Shown here piece after piece: positions 13,125-25,196 of a DNA stretch of 64,000 nucleotides. The notes under the pieces are model-generated. The model made no database searches. It was not told the origin of the DNA and worked only from the letters and a program-made list of their open reading frames with translations. Positions within the stretch are counted from its first letter, which is position 1; the number at the start of each line of letters is the position of its first letter. This DNA comes from Lophium mytilinum (Eukaryota > Ascomycota > Dothideomycetes > Mytilinidiales > Mytilinidiaceae), in the NCBI GenBank assembly GCA_010093605.1, contig MU004190.1:1509599-1573598 (forward strand). Reading direction: 5' to 3'. Made by a program: the position numbers and the translations under genes.

Positions 13125-13806
13125 CTTAGCGCTAGTTGAGGGTGGGGGTTAGAGTTTGGAAGTTGGAGTTTGGAGTTAAAAGTTTGGTGTTGAAAGTTGG
13201 GAGTTGAAAGTTGTGAGTTGAGCTTGTGTGTTAAAGTTGAGCTAGCAAGAGGAAGAAGGACGCGGGGGAGACAAGATTATATACACGCAGAGGCGTCTGC
13301 TGTGGGTTGCGCTCTGATCTCTCTTCTTGGTACGGTGGGTTGCGCTCTGGATTTTACCTTGGTACCGTGGGTTGCGCTCTGATTTCTCGAAATGGTTCCG
13401 CTAGAAGTATTGGGAATGCCTTTTAATCGAGAACCATTCTTAGTGGGTCCAATCCAATCAACTCAAGGACTTTGAACTTCGGCGGTACGACTCTAAAACG
13501 TTGCGATGGTTACATTTACCTCGACCATCACGTGATCTCATCGTGGTGTGTATGTGAGTTCGTCTTGATCAGACTGTAGCATTTTCGTTTCCAACGCACG
13601 AGGCTGCGAGATGAAGTATATGCTCGAAAGAAAGTGCTTCTGGAATAAGAGATTCTTGTTGTTACGGTCATGCTGAGAATTCCAAAGTAGGAACTGATAC
13701 AGCGCAGCCAAGGTACGAACGCATTTCCTTGCTAAATTCGAAAGTTTTCGTTTAGGCCCATCCGAATATCCAAACGCCGCCCTAATGCTTCAGAACCGGG
13801 TATCAT
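13125..13806. other. Intergenic region with low-complexity and short tandem repeat
   Basis: 13134-13225 is a degenerate run of agttgga/agttga-type units. 13302-13388 is a three-copy tandem repeat. The rest is unremarkable and lies beyond the 3' end of TFB3. Confidence 0.6.
13302..13388. repeat. Three-copy tandem repeat, ~32-33 bp period
   Basis: The core gtgggttgcgctctg begins at 13302, 13335 and 13367. The spacers share cttggtac. No known element is recognised. Confidence 0.75.
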
Positions 13807-15036
13807 TCAAAACACGTCCTCCATCTTTGCATCCACTCTTTCACCGCCAACCGCTGCCGCTGCCGTAGTGGCCATCGATGGGGTCGAGCCAAGGTCTCTC
13901 CCTGAAACCTCATCTTCAATGAAAACACCGAATCCAGAGAATGCATCACACAATGCTCTCGCACAGTAGTCATTAATGTCGTAGCCTCCGGCCGAATGGC
14001 GAGGGTCCGTGCGGGCGTTACTCAGGTAGTCCCAGTCGTAGAAGTCCTGCTGCGAGAAATATTCCTTCTCTGCCGACCAGCCTCCGTACGGATCATACGG
14101 CTTTTCTGGGGGAGGTGCAACTCGCTTCTTCAAGCCCTTGAACGTGAACCCACTGCCAGCGTCACCATTCTCGGTCCCCGCAGCGAAGACATCGCCGTCT
14201 CGCTTCTTGTCCAGTGCTACTCTCTGGGCTGAGCTTTTCTTCAGCTCCGCTCTCCTGCCTTCCCGCGCGATGCTCGCTGCATCGCCCTTCGTTGTGGCGA
14301 GCTTGTTGATGATCCCTTTCCTAGCATCGGACTTTTCCTGGCGTTCAAGCTCGTCCTCTCGTCGTGCATCGGCCCTTCTCAAACGGGTCAACTCGTGGTC
14401 CTCTTCTTCTCGGGCCTTGCGGGAAATGGCCTCTTGAGCAGCGTTAGAGTGATTCCGTGTGATTTGCCTCCGGTTCTCCTCCTTGTAAGCGTCCATTTTC
14501 CTCCGGGTATCCTCGACGTCGATGTCGTTGATGAGGTTCCATGTGACATTTTCAACCTGCTCTAGATAGTCGTTGTAGTCCTGTAGAGTTTCGAAATCGT
14601 CTTCCTCTCGATTGAAGCTAGCCGACAGTTTAGCAGACGAAGATACGGAAGGCTGGGTTTCCTACACGCTCGCCACTTCTCGTCTTAAGTCCACCTCCCG
14701 CTCGACTTTGATGTCCTCAAATGTCTGCGTCCTAAACCTCGCTTTGCGGAGCGTTCGTTTGCACCCAGCAATAGGACAGGCTGCCGGACCCTGAGAGAAC
14801 CTGCGATCCACGCACGACTCGCACATCTTGTGGTAACATTCCGGGTTCACGAGAAAGCGCATGTCAGGATTCAGGTAGCGCGCCGACTTGCAGACCGGGC
14901 ACATGTCTGCAGACGCGTTAGCAGATGCGGCAGACATGTGCAGCTGCAGTTGGGAGAGTTGGGCGAGCAGCTCACCGCCATCCTCTTGGGCGCGCTTCGA
15001 TGGGGCCGCGGCGCTGCGCTGTGCGGCCCGTGACAT
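13807..15036 (-). CDS. TFB3: TFIIH/CAK assembly subunit TFB3 (MAT1)
   Basis: Model: complement(join(13807..14617, 14666..15036)), 393 aa. A C3HC4 RING begins at about residue 46 (CPVCKSARYLNPDMRF, ECYHKMCESC, then CPIAGCKRTL), followed by the family's TFEDIKVEREVDLRREVA. Removing the 48-bp intron (gtagga...ggctag, branch ctgctaaac) joins this to FNREEDDFETLQDYNDYLE and NLINDIDVEDTRR, the conserved MAT1 continuation. The C-terminal half is coiled-coil and highly charged. The protein bridges Cdk7/cyclin H to core TFIIH in transcription initiation and nucleotide excision repair. The start at 15036 was preferred over an in-frame Met at 15159, whose extra 41 residues are not family-like. Divergent from the URI-like gene. 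Confidence 0.93.
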
Positions 15037-15276
15037 GTTTGTAGAGTACTTAAATATTCTACGGGGTCGTGGTGGAGGAGTGGCGTTGAAGCCTGAAGGC
15101 GGCGCTGGATGAAGTCGTGAACAAAGTGGAGATTGTTCGGCGTTAAGATTGATAATCAAGCTAAAGCCGAGCTGATTCCGCGCGGCGAACCCGGCGGCGA
15201 ACGCTCCAGGGCTACTGCGAGCACCTCAGCTTTCTTCTTTCTTCTTTCCACTCAGCCTCAACATCCCAAGCCCGCT
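15037..15276. promoter_or_regulatory. Divergent promoter shared by TFB3 and the URI/Bud27-like gene
   Basis: Only 240 bp separate the two start codons, so both genes must fire from this interval. A pyrimidine run (tttcttctttcttctttcc) at about 15229-15248 lies on the URI side, a common feature of fungal core promoters. Confidence 0.6.
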
Positions 15277-17369
15277 ATGGAGCCCACCGAACGAGACCCC
15301 TTAGTCGACCTCGAACGGCACCGCGTACGACTAGAAGAGACAGTTGCGAAACTCCGTAAATCTCTGCATCACTGGCACACATGGGAGTTTGAATACGAGG
15401 CGCTCAAAGAAGAAATCCAGCGCTTCAACGGCCAGCCGAGCACAGAGGACATGGTACTGAACCTTGCTTACGTCACGGCTTGTATCGTAGCTAACACTGC
15501 AGGCGCGTAGGTAAAGATTGGAGCTGCCTTCGGAGGCGATCTAGTTAATGAGAAAGGTATGCCGACCTGTTCACTGCGCTGTCGAACAAGCATTAAAGTC
15601 TGCAGAAATGAAAGAGCTCATAGGGTATGGCAAGCCGGTAGAACGGGACGGTGCACAAGTAGTGAACATGATCTCACGACGACTAGACTGTGAGCATGCC
15701 CAGGCGTCGCAACTCGGACTGTGCTCACGAGGCTAGATGTCCATCAGAACGCCCAAACCGTACAGAAATCACTCGATGCGGCGGAGCGGAAGCTTGATGC
15801 TGCATTCGTCCTGCTGGAACCCAATCTCGCTGACGAGGAAGGCCTGCCTTTGACAGACATCCATGAAGAGCTGGACGACGAAGGCAACGTGATCTGTGGG
15901 TAGCATATGCGCTAGCCATTGACGATATTTCCTAACGGTGCTATCTAGCAAGCAAGCTTTTACATCCGAGCAAAGTAGCGCCTGATGTCGTGGATACCTT
16001 GCGAAAGGCTGGAGCGATCAATGCGGAAGATACTCTGAACCCGAGCTCCTCTGTTCCACCTGAAACTTCAAAACCGGAAAGCTCACAACACTCAGGGGAC
16101 TCTACTACTAAATCCAATAACGACCAGGACAATAAACTCGACAAGGTTTCTCCAGTAAAAGGCGCAGACTCTCCCAGGCCAATCCTGGCTACTGCTGGAC
16201 GAAAGCCATCATCAACCAAAAAATCTGTCGCTTTCGCACAAGATACGGCCCCGCCAGCGTCCAAGTCTGATGGACCTTCTGGAACAGTGTACTCTGGATT
16301 GGAGGATGACTTGGCTGCATTCAATTTTAATCGAGGCGAGAAGGTGATTGAGCTTGACGAGAACGACAATGCAGTCGCATCATATCCCATCATCCCCACG
16401 ACCGAATCGCCTGAGGATGCGGCATTGCGAAGAGAAATGTTGCAGTATGGGCTGGCCGAGGTCAATTCTGTTGTTGCAGAAATCGACTTGGAAGAGGGGG
16501 GTGAGGATTTTTCGGACCCCGATGACGACTACGATGGCGAATATCCGGAGTCTGACGAGGACGAAGTAGAAGACGAGTATGGCCGTACTGCCCATAGCGT
16601 TATTACCGATGAGTACAGGAAAGAAATGCTCGAACTTGAGAAGAAGCTGAATGCTCGCATGCTCGAAAACATTGGCCCGGAATCCGAGGAGACTGCTGTT
16701 CCAGGCTCAGTAGGAGATGTTCGCAGGCTCGTAGTTCAGCCAGAACCTGAGAATAACGCTATTAATACGACCAAATTAGGAGGAAAGAAGAAAGGAGTGA
16801 GGTTTGCAGAGGAACTGGATGTTTCACCTGCGCCCGCGCAAGTGGTCTCCGACAAGCAACAAGCCACCCATCCCTCAATAGACAGAGCTCCTTTGGCCGA
16901 AGCGATCGTCGAACGGAATCAACCGTACAGTTCCCATGCCTCAACATCTTCTGTCGAAGCCTCAAAGCCTGCCAAGGTGTCACGCTTCAAAAGCTCGCGC
17001 TCTGGAGCAGGTACGGCCCACCCAGCAGACCGCATCAGTGCAGACCCGGGTGCTACTGTTTCAGATGCCACCCAGTCGTTCAACGACAGTAGAGAGGCGT
17101 CTGGGGCAACTCTAGCTAATCAAGTGGTCGAGCGAAATGTCGTGGAAGATGATATCGTACCTCCGGACGAGGACGGCCTCGATCCGGCCCTTCTCGCTCA
17201 GGAAGTCGTTATCGAATACAATAAAAAGCGCAACCGTATGATTCAAAATCAAGGGGGCTTCATGCCGTCAGCAGAGGAAATTGAGAGCCCCCTGGTGGAG
17301 GAGATAGACGGTAAGATCAAGAAGGTGAGTAGGTTCAAAGCCTCTCGCCTGAAATCTGGAGGGATATAG
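15277..17369 (+). CDS. URI/Bud27-like unconventional prefoldin (DUF3835)
   Basis: Model: join(15277..15453, 15511..15556, 15606..15689, 15737..15895, 15949..17369), 628 aa. Residues about 1-165 form the prefoldin alpha-type coiled-coil domain (LERHRVRLEETVAKLRKSL; FGGDLVNEKEMKELIG; VVNMISRRLDYVHQN; EEGLPLTDIHEEL). Each of the four introns (47-57 bp) is demanded by frame and has a usable branch site (e.g. tcctaacgg in the last). The middle is acidic (DFSDPDDDYDGEYPESDEDEVEDEYG). KVSRFKSSR and KVSRFKASR motifs close the C-terminal half, as in DUF3835 proteins. Bud27/URI binds the polymerase subunit RPB5 and supports RNA polymerase assembly and translation control. The first three exons are small, so automatic annotation may miss the N-terminus. 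Confidence 0.88.
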
Positions 17370-17976
17370 TGCGATCATTCCTTTCGAAATCGATTCATTT
17401 CACATTGGCAGTTGCCAGCGCATACGTGCTACTGGAAATTCGTTCTTGTATCGATTCCGGAACAGTCCAAGGGTTTTACCCTCGTGAGAGGTATTCTGTA
17501 TATACCGCCCCACATGAGACGCGTTCCTAGAACAAAGAGAGGTCTCTCTGACGTGGCATCTTAATCCTCAGTATTTGCCATGTATTCGTTTCAGCCTCTA
17601 CATATCGAGTCCTAAGCACTGTTGCTTCGGAGCCTAAATATTCCGTTCACCAGTTCTATAGCCTCACGGTATACTTAGGTAGCTTACTAAGGCACCAATA
17701 AATTAGATATTAGCTTAGTGCCTTGCTGTATACGTAGTTGCGCTTACTCACCTGTCCGTGAATATTGAAGCTAATAGAATTGATGAAGCTCTTCTCACCA
17801 TTTCACCCGCCCGTGCAACGTTGCCCCCACATCGTCTGAATTATTTTGGCGGGGCTTGCGCTTCAGCAGCCTGCACCTCGACGACATCAACCCAAACTCT
17901 CTATGCACCAAATTCTCCCGTACGCACACGAATACCTAGGTACAACATCGCTCTACCCACGGGCATCTGCGCTGGC
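17370..17976. other. Intergenic region
   Basis: 3' flank of the URI-like gene and promoter of the ataxin-10-like gene. An AT-rich patch at about 17640-17720 looks like a small eroded insertion. An open frame extends upstream of the chosen start to 17758, but without ATG. Confidence 0.5.
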
Positions 17977-20900
17977 ATGCCGACCATGCCAGAGCAACCG
18001 CCAGATCCCGCGAACACTGCGAAGCCCTTCGTCGTCCGCCTCCGCCTAGCTCTTGCACCATGGACGGTGCATTTCAAGACGCCCAACTACATACAAGACC
18101 GGACCATGGTCATGCTCGAAGGCATCGCAAAAAAGACGTTGGAAGAAACTCGGAAGAGCTCGGAAGTCCGGTTAGTCTGTTGAGAAGGGTTTCCCCAGGC
18201 CAAGTATCTAACATCCTCTAGTGAAGAAATTGGAACAGAGCCGCCCTTCTGGAAGGACTTGGGAGACCTTCTCGAAGCCGCCATACCCTCTCTCGAACGA
18301 CGATGCTTCGCTGCCCCAGATCCACAAACGCCGGAATACGAAGGCTTGTCGGGGCCACTTATTGCCTCCAATTCGAATACCCTACTCAAGGACCTGGAAA
18401 GGCTATATACCATGGTCTCAATCGCCCGAAACGTCCTCACCGCTGGAGATAAATCCCAAAATCTGGCTGCAAAGTCACAGTTTGGTCAGGAGGTGTTCAA
18501 GCTCATCAGCGTGTGTGTGAAGGTAACCGCTCGAGGATATGACGGGGAAGCTGGTTCACAAGACGAGGACAAATGGCAATCGGTCATCAACTCCTGTATG
18601 TGGATAATCGCTCCTATAGCTTTCATAACTGACTTCTGTGCAACGAATAGTCAAGAAGCTGTTGATCGCTTGCCTCCAATTCCTCAACAACCTCGTGGCC
18701 CGGAACGAGCGCCGAAAGCTCATGCTGTGGGTAGAGCTATTCGACAACTCCACAGACAGCGTGCTTCCTTCCAGTCACGGCGACCTCAGGACAAAGTTGG
18801 ACTTGTGGCCAAGGCTCCCGGATGATCCTAGTCTGTCATTGAAGAAGTCGTTGCATGGACACGCGGAAGCCCCGAGTTCAAATTGGCCAGACATTCCACT
18901 AAAGTCTTCCCAGCAGCCTGCATCCTCACCCTTCCTGCTCTATATTGGGAAAACAGGTATGGAGGTCAAGCGGGATCTCGTACAAAAGGGCGAAAAGGCA
19001 AGTGCAACAGATATCGCTGCCGAGTGTAAAAAGAGGTGGCAGTCTATGTCTGAAGAAGAGAAGAACGTAAGCTTTGCAATCCTATCTTTTCCTCAGCCGG
19101 TGCGGTGATCTGACCTTCAAAGAAATGGAACATTCTTTACACCGATATCATCGCTAAGTACCGCGATGAGCTGACTTCATCGAGTGCGTATAAAACGGTC
19201 GTTGATCAGCACGCAAAGAATGAGGAGAATGTCCAAGCCCTTGCCCGCAGCATCAACCAGCTTCAGATCGAGGTTGATCGAATGCGAAAATCTGTCATTG
19301 CCTCGTCTAAAGCAGCGTCCGAGGCGGAAAATCGGTCACAGCTAGCCATCGATGATAGCGAGGCGCTGCCACCGTCCCCACTAAAGGAAATCCACCCTTA
19401 CATTCCAATATCTGCGGAAATGCCCGATGCTCCGCCCGCTGGTGAAGCTGATTTCCGCATGACCTATCCCGCATCGTACGGCGCAGAAATCCTCCAGCAA
19501 GGAAAAGACGATCTCATGAAACGCCTAGAGACATACTCAGAACGACCATCCGTGGCCCAGGCTAGTAACTTGGCGTCTCCGTCTTCGCCTCCAGTATTTC
19601 CATCTTCGCCTCCTGCGAATCATCCGCCTCTCGAGGGTATTGACGATGTCAGCGAAGAGGAAGATAGTGAAGACGACTATGATGCAGTCCCGGGAGACGA
19701 TGGCCGTGGCCTGCTTACAGATGTCCCGTTAATTCTTGGCCCCACCGAGATTGAGGTTTTGCCAATGATAATCATGTCCGGCATTGTTCCTCCTGGAGAA
19801 GGTACCGTCGGATATGGCTCTACACCGGATGAGATCATTGCTATCAGGAACATGCATACTGTACGGTGTCATTTGCTCCTCGCTCAAGATAACGGGCGAA
19901 ATCTCCTTCGGGAACTATTAATCTTTGTTGCCGCCTGGGACCTGCGTGAGGAAGAACTTTACTTCAAATTCATGGTAAAAATAATGGAAGCCATACTTAC
20001 GAATGGGCTGATGCCGTTCAGCTACCACGCATTCAGAGAGTAAGTTCTATAGGTCTCTTTGCGAGTCTAGCAAATACTAACATAACTTCAGGAGCAAAGA
20101 CATAATTTCTCCAGCCCAAGCAGTCATCATGAAGCTACTCACGAATATTTTCCGAGCACGGCAGTCAGTCCAAATGACACGAAGCATCTACAAAGATACA
20201 GACATAGACATGGAGAAAGAAGACCCAGATACATATCCCATGCGCGTAGATGTTCACATGGTCAATTTCCTGTTGACCGAGTTCCGCCGCCACATTATCC
20301 CTCAAACCTGTGCCCTAATATTTTTACAAGGTCAGATACGAGCGGGTTTTGCCCACCCTGAGGATTTCCCGCTCAACCTTTGGGATATGGAGAGGATGTA
20401 TGAGGGCGTCTATCAATACCTGGAGTTCTTCGCGATATTGACGGAGCACGAAGTGTGGAAGAAGATGATGGCCGAGTGGGAGATCACGAGCGAACTTGTC
20501 ACTCTACTGAAAGAACTAGATGCTGCTATACCGAAAGGTCAACTCTCCGTGGCGCCTCTAGCTTCCACGGCCAGGAACAACCCTCGGGCAAGTTCGGACC
20601 CCGGCCACATTCCACCCGCCTCGGATGCTGCTCCAGTCGCAGTGGAGCGACCATACGAAATAGCCGGCGCAGCAAGCTCAACAAATCCGGTGACGCCTGA
20701 TACATATGCTCCCGAGCCACGTCCATACATTGATGAAGCGCAAGACGAGCCATCGGACTTTGAGTGGCGCAATCTCAAGAAGCTAGCCGTGCTTGTCCTC
20801 TCATCGCTCGTTTGGAAGTCCCGCAAGGTACAAGATCAAGTACGGCCACTTGGAGGCATCGAGGCTATCCTCAACTGCTGTACGTTTGATGAGCACAACC

Positions 20901-21301
20901 CTTATATCAGGGAGCATGCAATCATGTGCCTGCGATTCCTGTTGGAGGGCAACCGAGAAAACCAGGAGCTCATCCGAGAATTGGAAGCCAAAGGGGTGGT
21001 TCCCAATGAAGTCCTTGATCAGCACGGTTACGAAACTTACATGGACTCTAAGGGCCAGGTCCTACTTCGAAGGAAGGAGACTTTGAAGCCTGTATCAGGT
21101 TCGGGGTCAAGTTCTGGACTAGCAGCGACGAAGCAACAGGCGATTAAACCAAAAGATCCGAAGGATTTGGAGATCCTCGTGCAACAAGTCATGAGAGATC
21201 TACCAACAAGAGTGCAAGGCGCGAAATTTGACGCCGAGAAAGCTGCTGCTCTTGCGAAACTCGACAAAACCTTTGATGGACGAGGTGGCCGAAGCAGCTG
21301 A
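17977..21301 (+). CDS. Ataxin-10/Ctr86-like armadillo protein with internal HMG-box-like segment
   Basis: Model: join(17977..18170, 18222..18595, 18651..19066, 19123..20039, 20092..21301), 1,036 aa. All four introns (51-56 bp) keep frame. Residues about 857-933 carry the ataxin-10 signature (NLKKLAVLVLSSLVWKSRKVQDQV, with GGIEAILNCC and NPYIREHAIMCLRFLLEG), and the alpha-helical regions before it fit the Ctr86 family. Unexpectedly, residues about 279-347 resemble an HMG box (PFLLYIG, then KKRWQSMSEEEKNKW and IIAKYRDEL), followed by a coiled coil; intron 3 splits this segment. Family members act in cytokinesis and cell signalling; the role here is inferred. The start is uncertain: ATG 18106 (accATGg) is an alternative giving a protein 43 residues shorter. 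Confidence 0.82.
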
Positions 21302-21904
21302 ACCCAGAGACAGGAGACGGCTCTCCTGTCAATTACTAGTTTGTGTCTCAACGACCGAACTGGCGATAAACGCCACGCCGAGATGCGAAGTGAAATTCGC
21401 TCCAAGTCCGAAGCGTCGAAATTATGCCTAACATCAGACCCGACGGCGACGACCAAGAACGAGTCAAGACACGCACAAGGCCAACGCAAAAGTTCATGCA
21501 TTAGCACTATCCCCCCGAGCTATCGCGCGATTAGCTATTCCACCAAATTGAGCTCCAGTCAACCCGATGATGGCTCCCGTCGACATGTCTAGGCAGCTAC
21601 AAGCTGCATATTTCGGTACAGCTCCTCGACTGTTCAAAATGCTGGAAAAGTGGAGTTCGAAAAGTAGGAAGCATCAGAGCACTGTGGTGCAGATCTTGGA
21701 GATAGTCCACCAAATGAAATTTACACCAGAGATACGTCTGGCTGAATATGGTGATACACGCTACAACTCCGGCTTCCAAACTCCTAGCTCACCATCCCAA
21801 ATACAAATGCACGCAAACGTGAGGCGATTTTCCCCTTTGCCTTAATCCCTCCAATGTTCCCTGGCGAGCTGCGCAGCATTCGTGCTCGTGTGTAGGGCGC
21901 AACA
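21302..21904. other. Convergent intergenic region (3' flanks)
   Basis: Lies between the stop codons of the plus-strand ataxin-10-like gene and the minus-strand MARVEL gene. No supported gene; short frames on both strands lack domains. Confidence 0.6.
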
Positions 21905-22705
21905 TCATGGCACTCTCGCGCCACGGTATCCAGTGTCGTACTGGAACTGCTCCCCCGGTACATTGTATCCGTGGTTGGAGGAATTCGTAGGGTCATCATT
22001 GTAGGGTCGCTGCGTTTGGAGCGGGACCGAATCGAGTCCGAGGACGTGGTCTGGGGCATCAAAAGCCTCTTTGTGGTCCACATTCTGCATTTGATTATAT
22101 TTTCCGCGGGAGGTGGCTCGTCGGAAGACAAATATATCCAGGCATGCGGCCGAGAGGGTGGAAACGCTGAGGGGCGATGCTCGTTAGCAATCTGCGGCCA
22201 TGTAGCTTAGAGGAGCACTCACAAGCCAAGCAATGTGAAGGAGAAGAGCGCCTTGTAGATTCTGCAGATCATGATTCCAGTTTCGTCCTCCCAGTTCGAT
22301 TTATTGCACACGTGGGACAGAGTGCCGCTGCTCCACCAAGCCAGGAGGGCGAACCCAACGGACCAGAGGATGAGAAGCGCGGCATTGAGACAGACGTTCA
22401 GACGAGGGTTCAATCCACAGCAACAGTGCAATACGATTGTTGTCGACAAGGAGAGTATTGTTAGCAGGGAGACTGCGAGGAGCTGTAACGTGCTGTCAGT
22501 ACATACAATGATACTTGCCCAGCGGGGGCTCCCGACTTACGAGAATAAAGGTCCACGGTAGGCGGTAGTGATCATGTGTGAGGTGCCAGAGAAAGTAGAA
22601 CATGATACCCGCGACAACCATAGAAGAGGCCAACTGCGCGCTTCGCAAAAGATGGAACGGTATGAAGGGGTAGTGGGTCGGCTTGACCTTGTCTTTACGC
22701 GCCAT
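21905..22705 (-). CDS. MARVEL-domain membrane protein
   Basis: Model: complement(join(21905..22166, 22223..22482, 22541..22705)), 228 aa. Four hydrophobic helices are visible: AQLASSMVVAGIMFYFLWHL (exon 1), LLAVSLLTILSLSTTIVLH, AALLILWSVGFALLAWW and ALFSFTLLGFVSTLSAA. A Cys-bearing loop (NKSNWEDETGIMICRIYKA) precedes helix 4. The arrangement fits fungal MARVEL-type tetraspan proteins of the plasma membrane or vesicles. The short cytosolic N-terminus is MARKDKVKPTHYPFIPFHLL; the tail is hydrophilic, Asn/Gln-rich and about 60 aa long. Introns are 58 and 56 bp (branch gctaacgag in the second) and both are needed for frame. The precise function is unknown. Confidence 0.85.
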
Positions 22706-23346
22706 AGCGGCTGCGTGGGATGTGTGTTCTAGCACGAAAGGCACAGCAGTGCGTTTTGGTATTAATACAGATGGAAAGGCGCGGTAGAGTGCCAGACCCG
22801 TAGTAGAAAAAGGAGAGACGTGGTGGAGTGAAGCTGTGTACCCTGAGATGCGCGGCGCTTGGCGAAATTCAGCTGGCTTCAGCCCTGGTCGCACACGAAA
22901 CAAGACGAGCCAGGTACCGAGCGCTAAGGTACAGTACGTTCGTAAATGCTATGGAGATGGGGACCTATATCTTAGAGGGTATGCGACCATTTCTTTGATA
23001 GCTCTTGCCCAGAACAGTTTCCACTATACCCCGGATTAACCCCGATTTCATCGAGGGGCGCGAGCATAAATCGTCCCGCCTTTAGTAGTCCCTCTCTCTC
23101 ATTTCGTCCAATCAGGTCTTGCCAGTCTGCTCTTTGATGAGTCATCTCCAGACCTCAACCTCTTTGCACCGGCCAGTCTGCCGATGGCGGCGGCATCGGC
23201 ATCGCGTCAGCACTAATGGTCTATATATTACGCTATGCCATCTCATAGTAAGCCGCTGAGTAATTGGCGGCTACATAAATGTATAGGAACCGCAGATGCG
23301 ACGAGACACAGTCTGATAGACAACCCACCATAGCTACAGAGACATC
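22706..23346. promoter_or_regulatory. Divergent intergenic promoter region
   Basis: 641 bp separate the starts of the MARVEL gene and the PNPOx-reductase gene. A TATA-like stretch (gtctatatatta) lies at about 23219-23230. Nothing else is recognised. Confidence 0.45.
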
Positions 23347-25196
23347 ATGAGTTTCTCTATGGGACTCCCTTGGTCGTCTGGCGAGGAACAGATGCATCAA
23401 CTTTTGCGTGTTCCCAACCAAGACAATCCCACATCTTCTTTGCTAACGCCCCAGGCATCATTTCTTCTTCAAAGAGCCCCTCTACTCGCAGTCGGTACAG
23501 TAGATGACCAGGGACGGCCGTGGACTACCGTTTGGGGTGGTGAGCCTGGCTTTTCACAGTCGTTGGGCTCGTCCATCATAGGCACACGAACGATTGTCGA
23601 CAGGAAGAATGACCCCGTGGTCCAGATTCTCATCGGAGACCGGGACGATGGGGAGATCGTTAAGAGCGAGGGACCTGGGAAGATGGTAGCGGGCCTGACA
23701 ATTGACCTAGCAATCCGAAAGCGAGTCAAAATTTACGGACGAATGGTCGCCGCTGCTCTGGACGCTACCGAACAGAGTGACGATGGCCAGGGCGATGCTG
23801 AGAAGTCCACTTCCGGGCAAATTCAGTTGGTGGTGAGGATTGAGCAAAGTCTAGGTAAGTGGCCCTGTCTCAGTGAAAATCGGTGCTGACAGGGCCTGGT
23901 GTAGGCAATTGCCCCAAATATTTAAATAAAAAAGATATACGGCCGTCTCCTGTGGCATCAACCCTTCTATCACGGTCTGCCAATTTAACCACACTCGCAA
24001 TAAAACTTCTACAGAAATCAGATCTCTTCTTCATTTCCAGTGCCAACGCGGATTACGACATGGACACCAATCATAGGGGAGGGCCCCCGGGTTTTGTTCG
24101 AGTGCTGCGCAACGACGACGATGGTGCAGAGCTGGTTTATCCTGAGTATAGTGGCAACAGACTTTATCAAACTCTGGGCAACTTGTTAACCAATCCGGTG
24201 GCGGGCCTTGTCTTTCCGGATTTCGACTCTGGTGACGTTTTGTACGTGACTGGGACTACTGAAGTGGTTGTAGGGTCCGCTGCCGCTGAAATTCTCCCTC
24301 GGTCAAACTTGGTGGTGAAGATTAAGATTGTGGAAGCACTTTACGTCCAGAAAGGGCTTCCCTTCCGCGGAACTACGGGAGAGTTCTCGCCTTACAACCC
24401 TAATGTACGATTACTCGCGAAAGAAAGCAGCTTGAGCACAGGCCTGAAAGCAACTGCAAGCAATGTAGCGACGCTTGTGAAGAAGACGCAGATCACAGGC
24501 GATATCTACCGGTTTCGATTCACTATGTCAAGGCCTGAGCCTTACCGCGCTGGACAGTGGGTCGCCTTGGACTTTTCTGAAGAGCTAGACATTGGATACA
24601 GTCACATGCGAGACGACGACCCGCGAAGCTTGAACGACGATTTCATCCGGACGTTTACTATTTCCTCTCATCCTGACGCTCTACCTGCGGGTGACTTCGA
24701 GGTTACTCTCCGATCAGTTGGTTCCGCGACGGCGTTTCTCTGTCGCCAGAACGAACGATCAGGCTTAGAAATTCCACTACGTGGAATAGGGGGCGATTTC
24801 GTGGTTAAGAGAGACGGCAACAGTGTCATTCCATTCGTTGCTGGAGGCATTGGCATCACACCTTTGCTGGCTGAGCTACCAGATCTACCCCTGGATCGGC
24901 TTCGACTGTTCTGGTCCATACGTGCCGGCGATCTGAATCTCGCGTTAGACACACTCAAATCTTATCCTGGGCTCAATTCCCAGATGACGTTGTTCGTGAC
25001 GGGGAATCTAAATCAAGAGATGGAAAACAAGTTGACGGCAGTTAACGCGCGGTTTGAGAAGAGAAGAATGCTTGCAGAAGACTTGAGAGCGCTTGACGTT
25101 AAGACTTGGTACTTCTGTACAGGGTCTGTTTTGCAGAAGGCATTGCTTGGATGGCTTGTCGGGCGAACGCTTGTATTTGAAGATTTCAATTTTTAG
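23347..25196 (+). CDS. PNPOx-like FMN-binding domain fused to FAD/NAD(P) oxidoreductase
   Basis: Model: join(23347..23854, 23905..25196), 599 aa. The N-terminal ~330 residues contain a split-barrel, pyridoxamine-phosphate-oxidase-like flavin domain (ASFLLQRAPLLAVGTVDDQG near residue 40; later FFISSANADYDMDTNHRGG, FVRVL and NPVAGLVFPDF). The C-terminal part is a ferredoxin-reductase module: FAD motif RTFTISSH, pyridine-nucleotide motif GGIGITPLLAEL and a terminal CTGS. No 2Fe-2S cysteine cluster or haem domain is present, so electrons could pass only between flavins and NAD(P)H. The 50-bp intron (gtaagt...gtgtag, branch gctgac) restores frame. The substrate is unknown. A probably cytosolic enzyme; no signal peptide. 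Confidence 0.88.

Noticed and set aside
18919-19180. HMG-box-like segment considered as a MAT1-2 mating-type gene
   Set aside because: It is spliced in frame into the larger ataxin-10-type protein and lacks mating-type neighbours.
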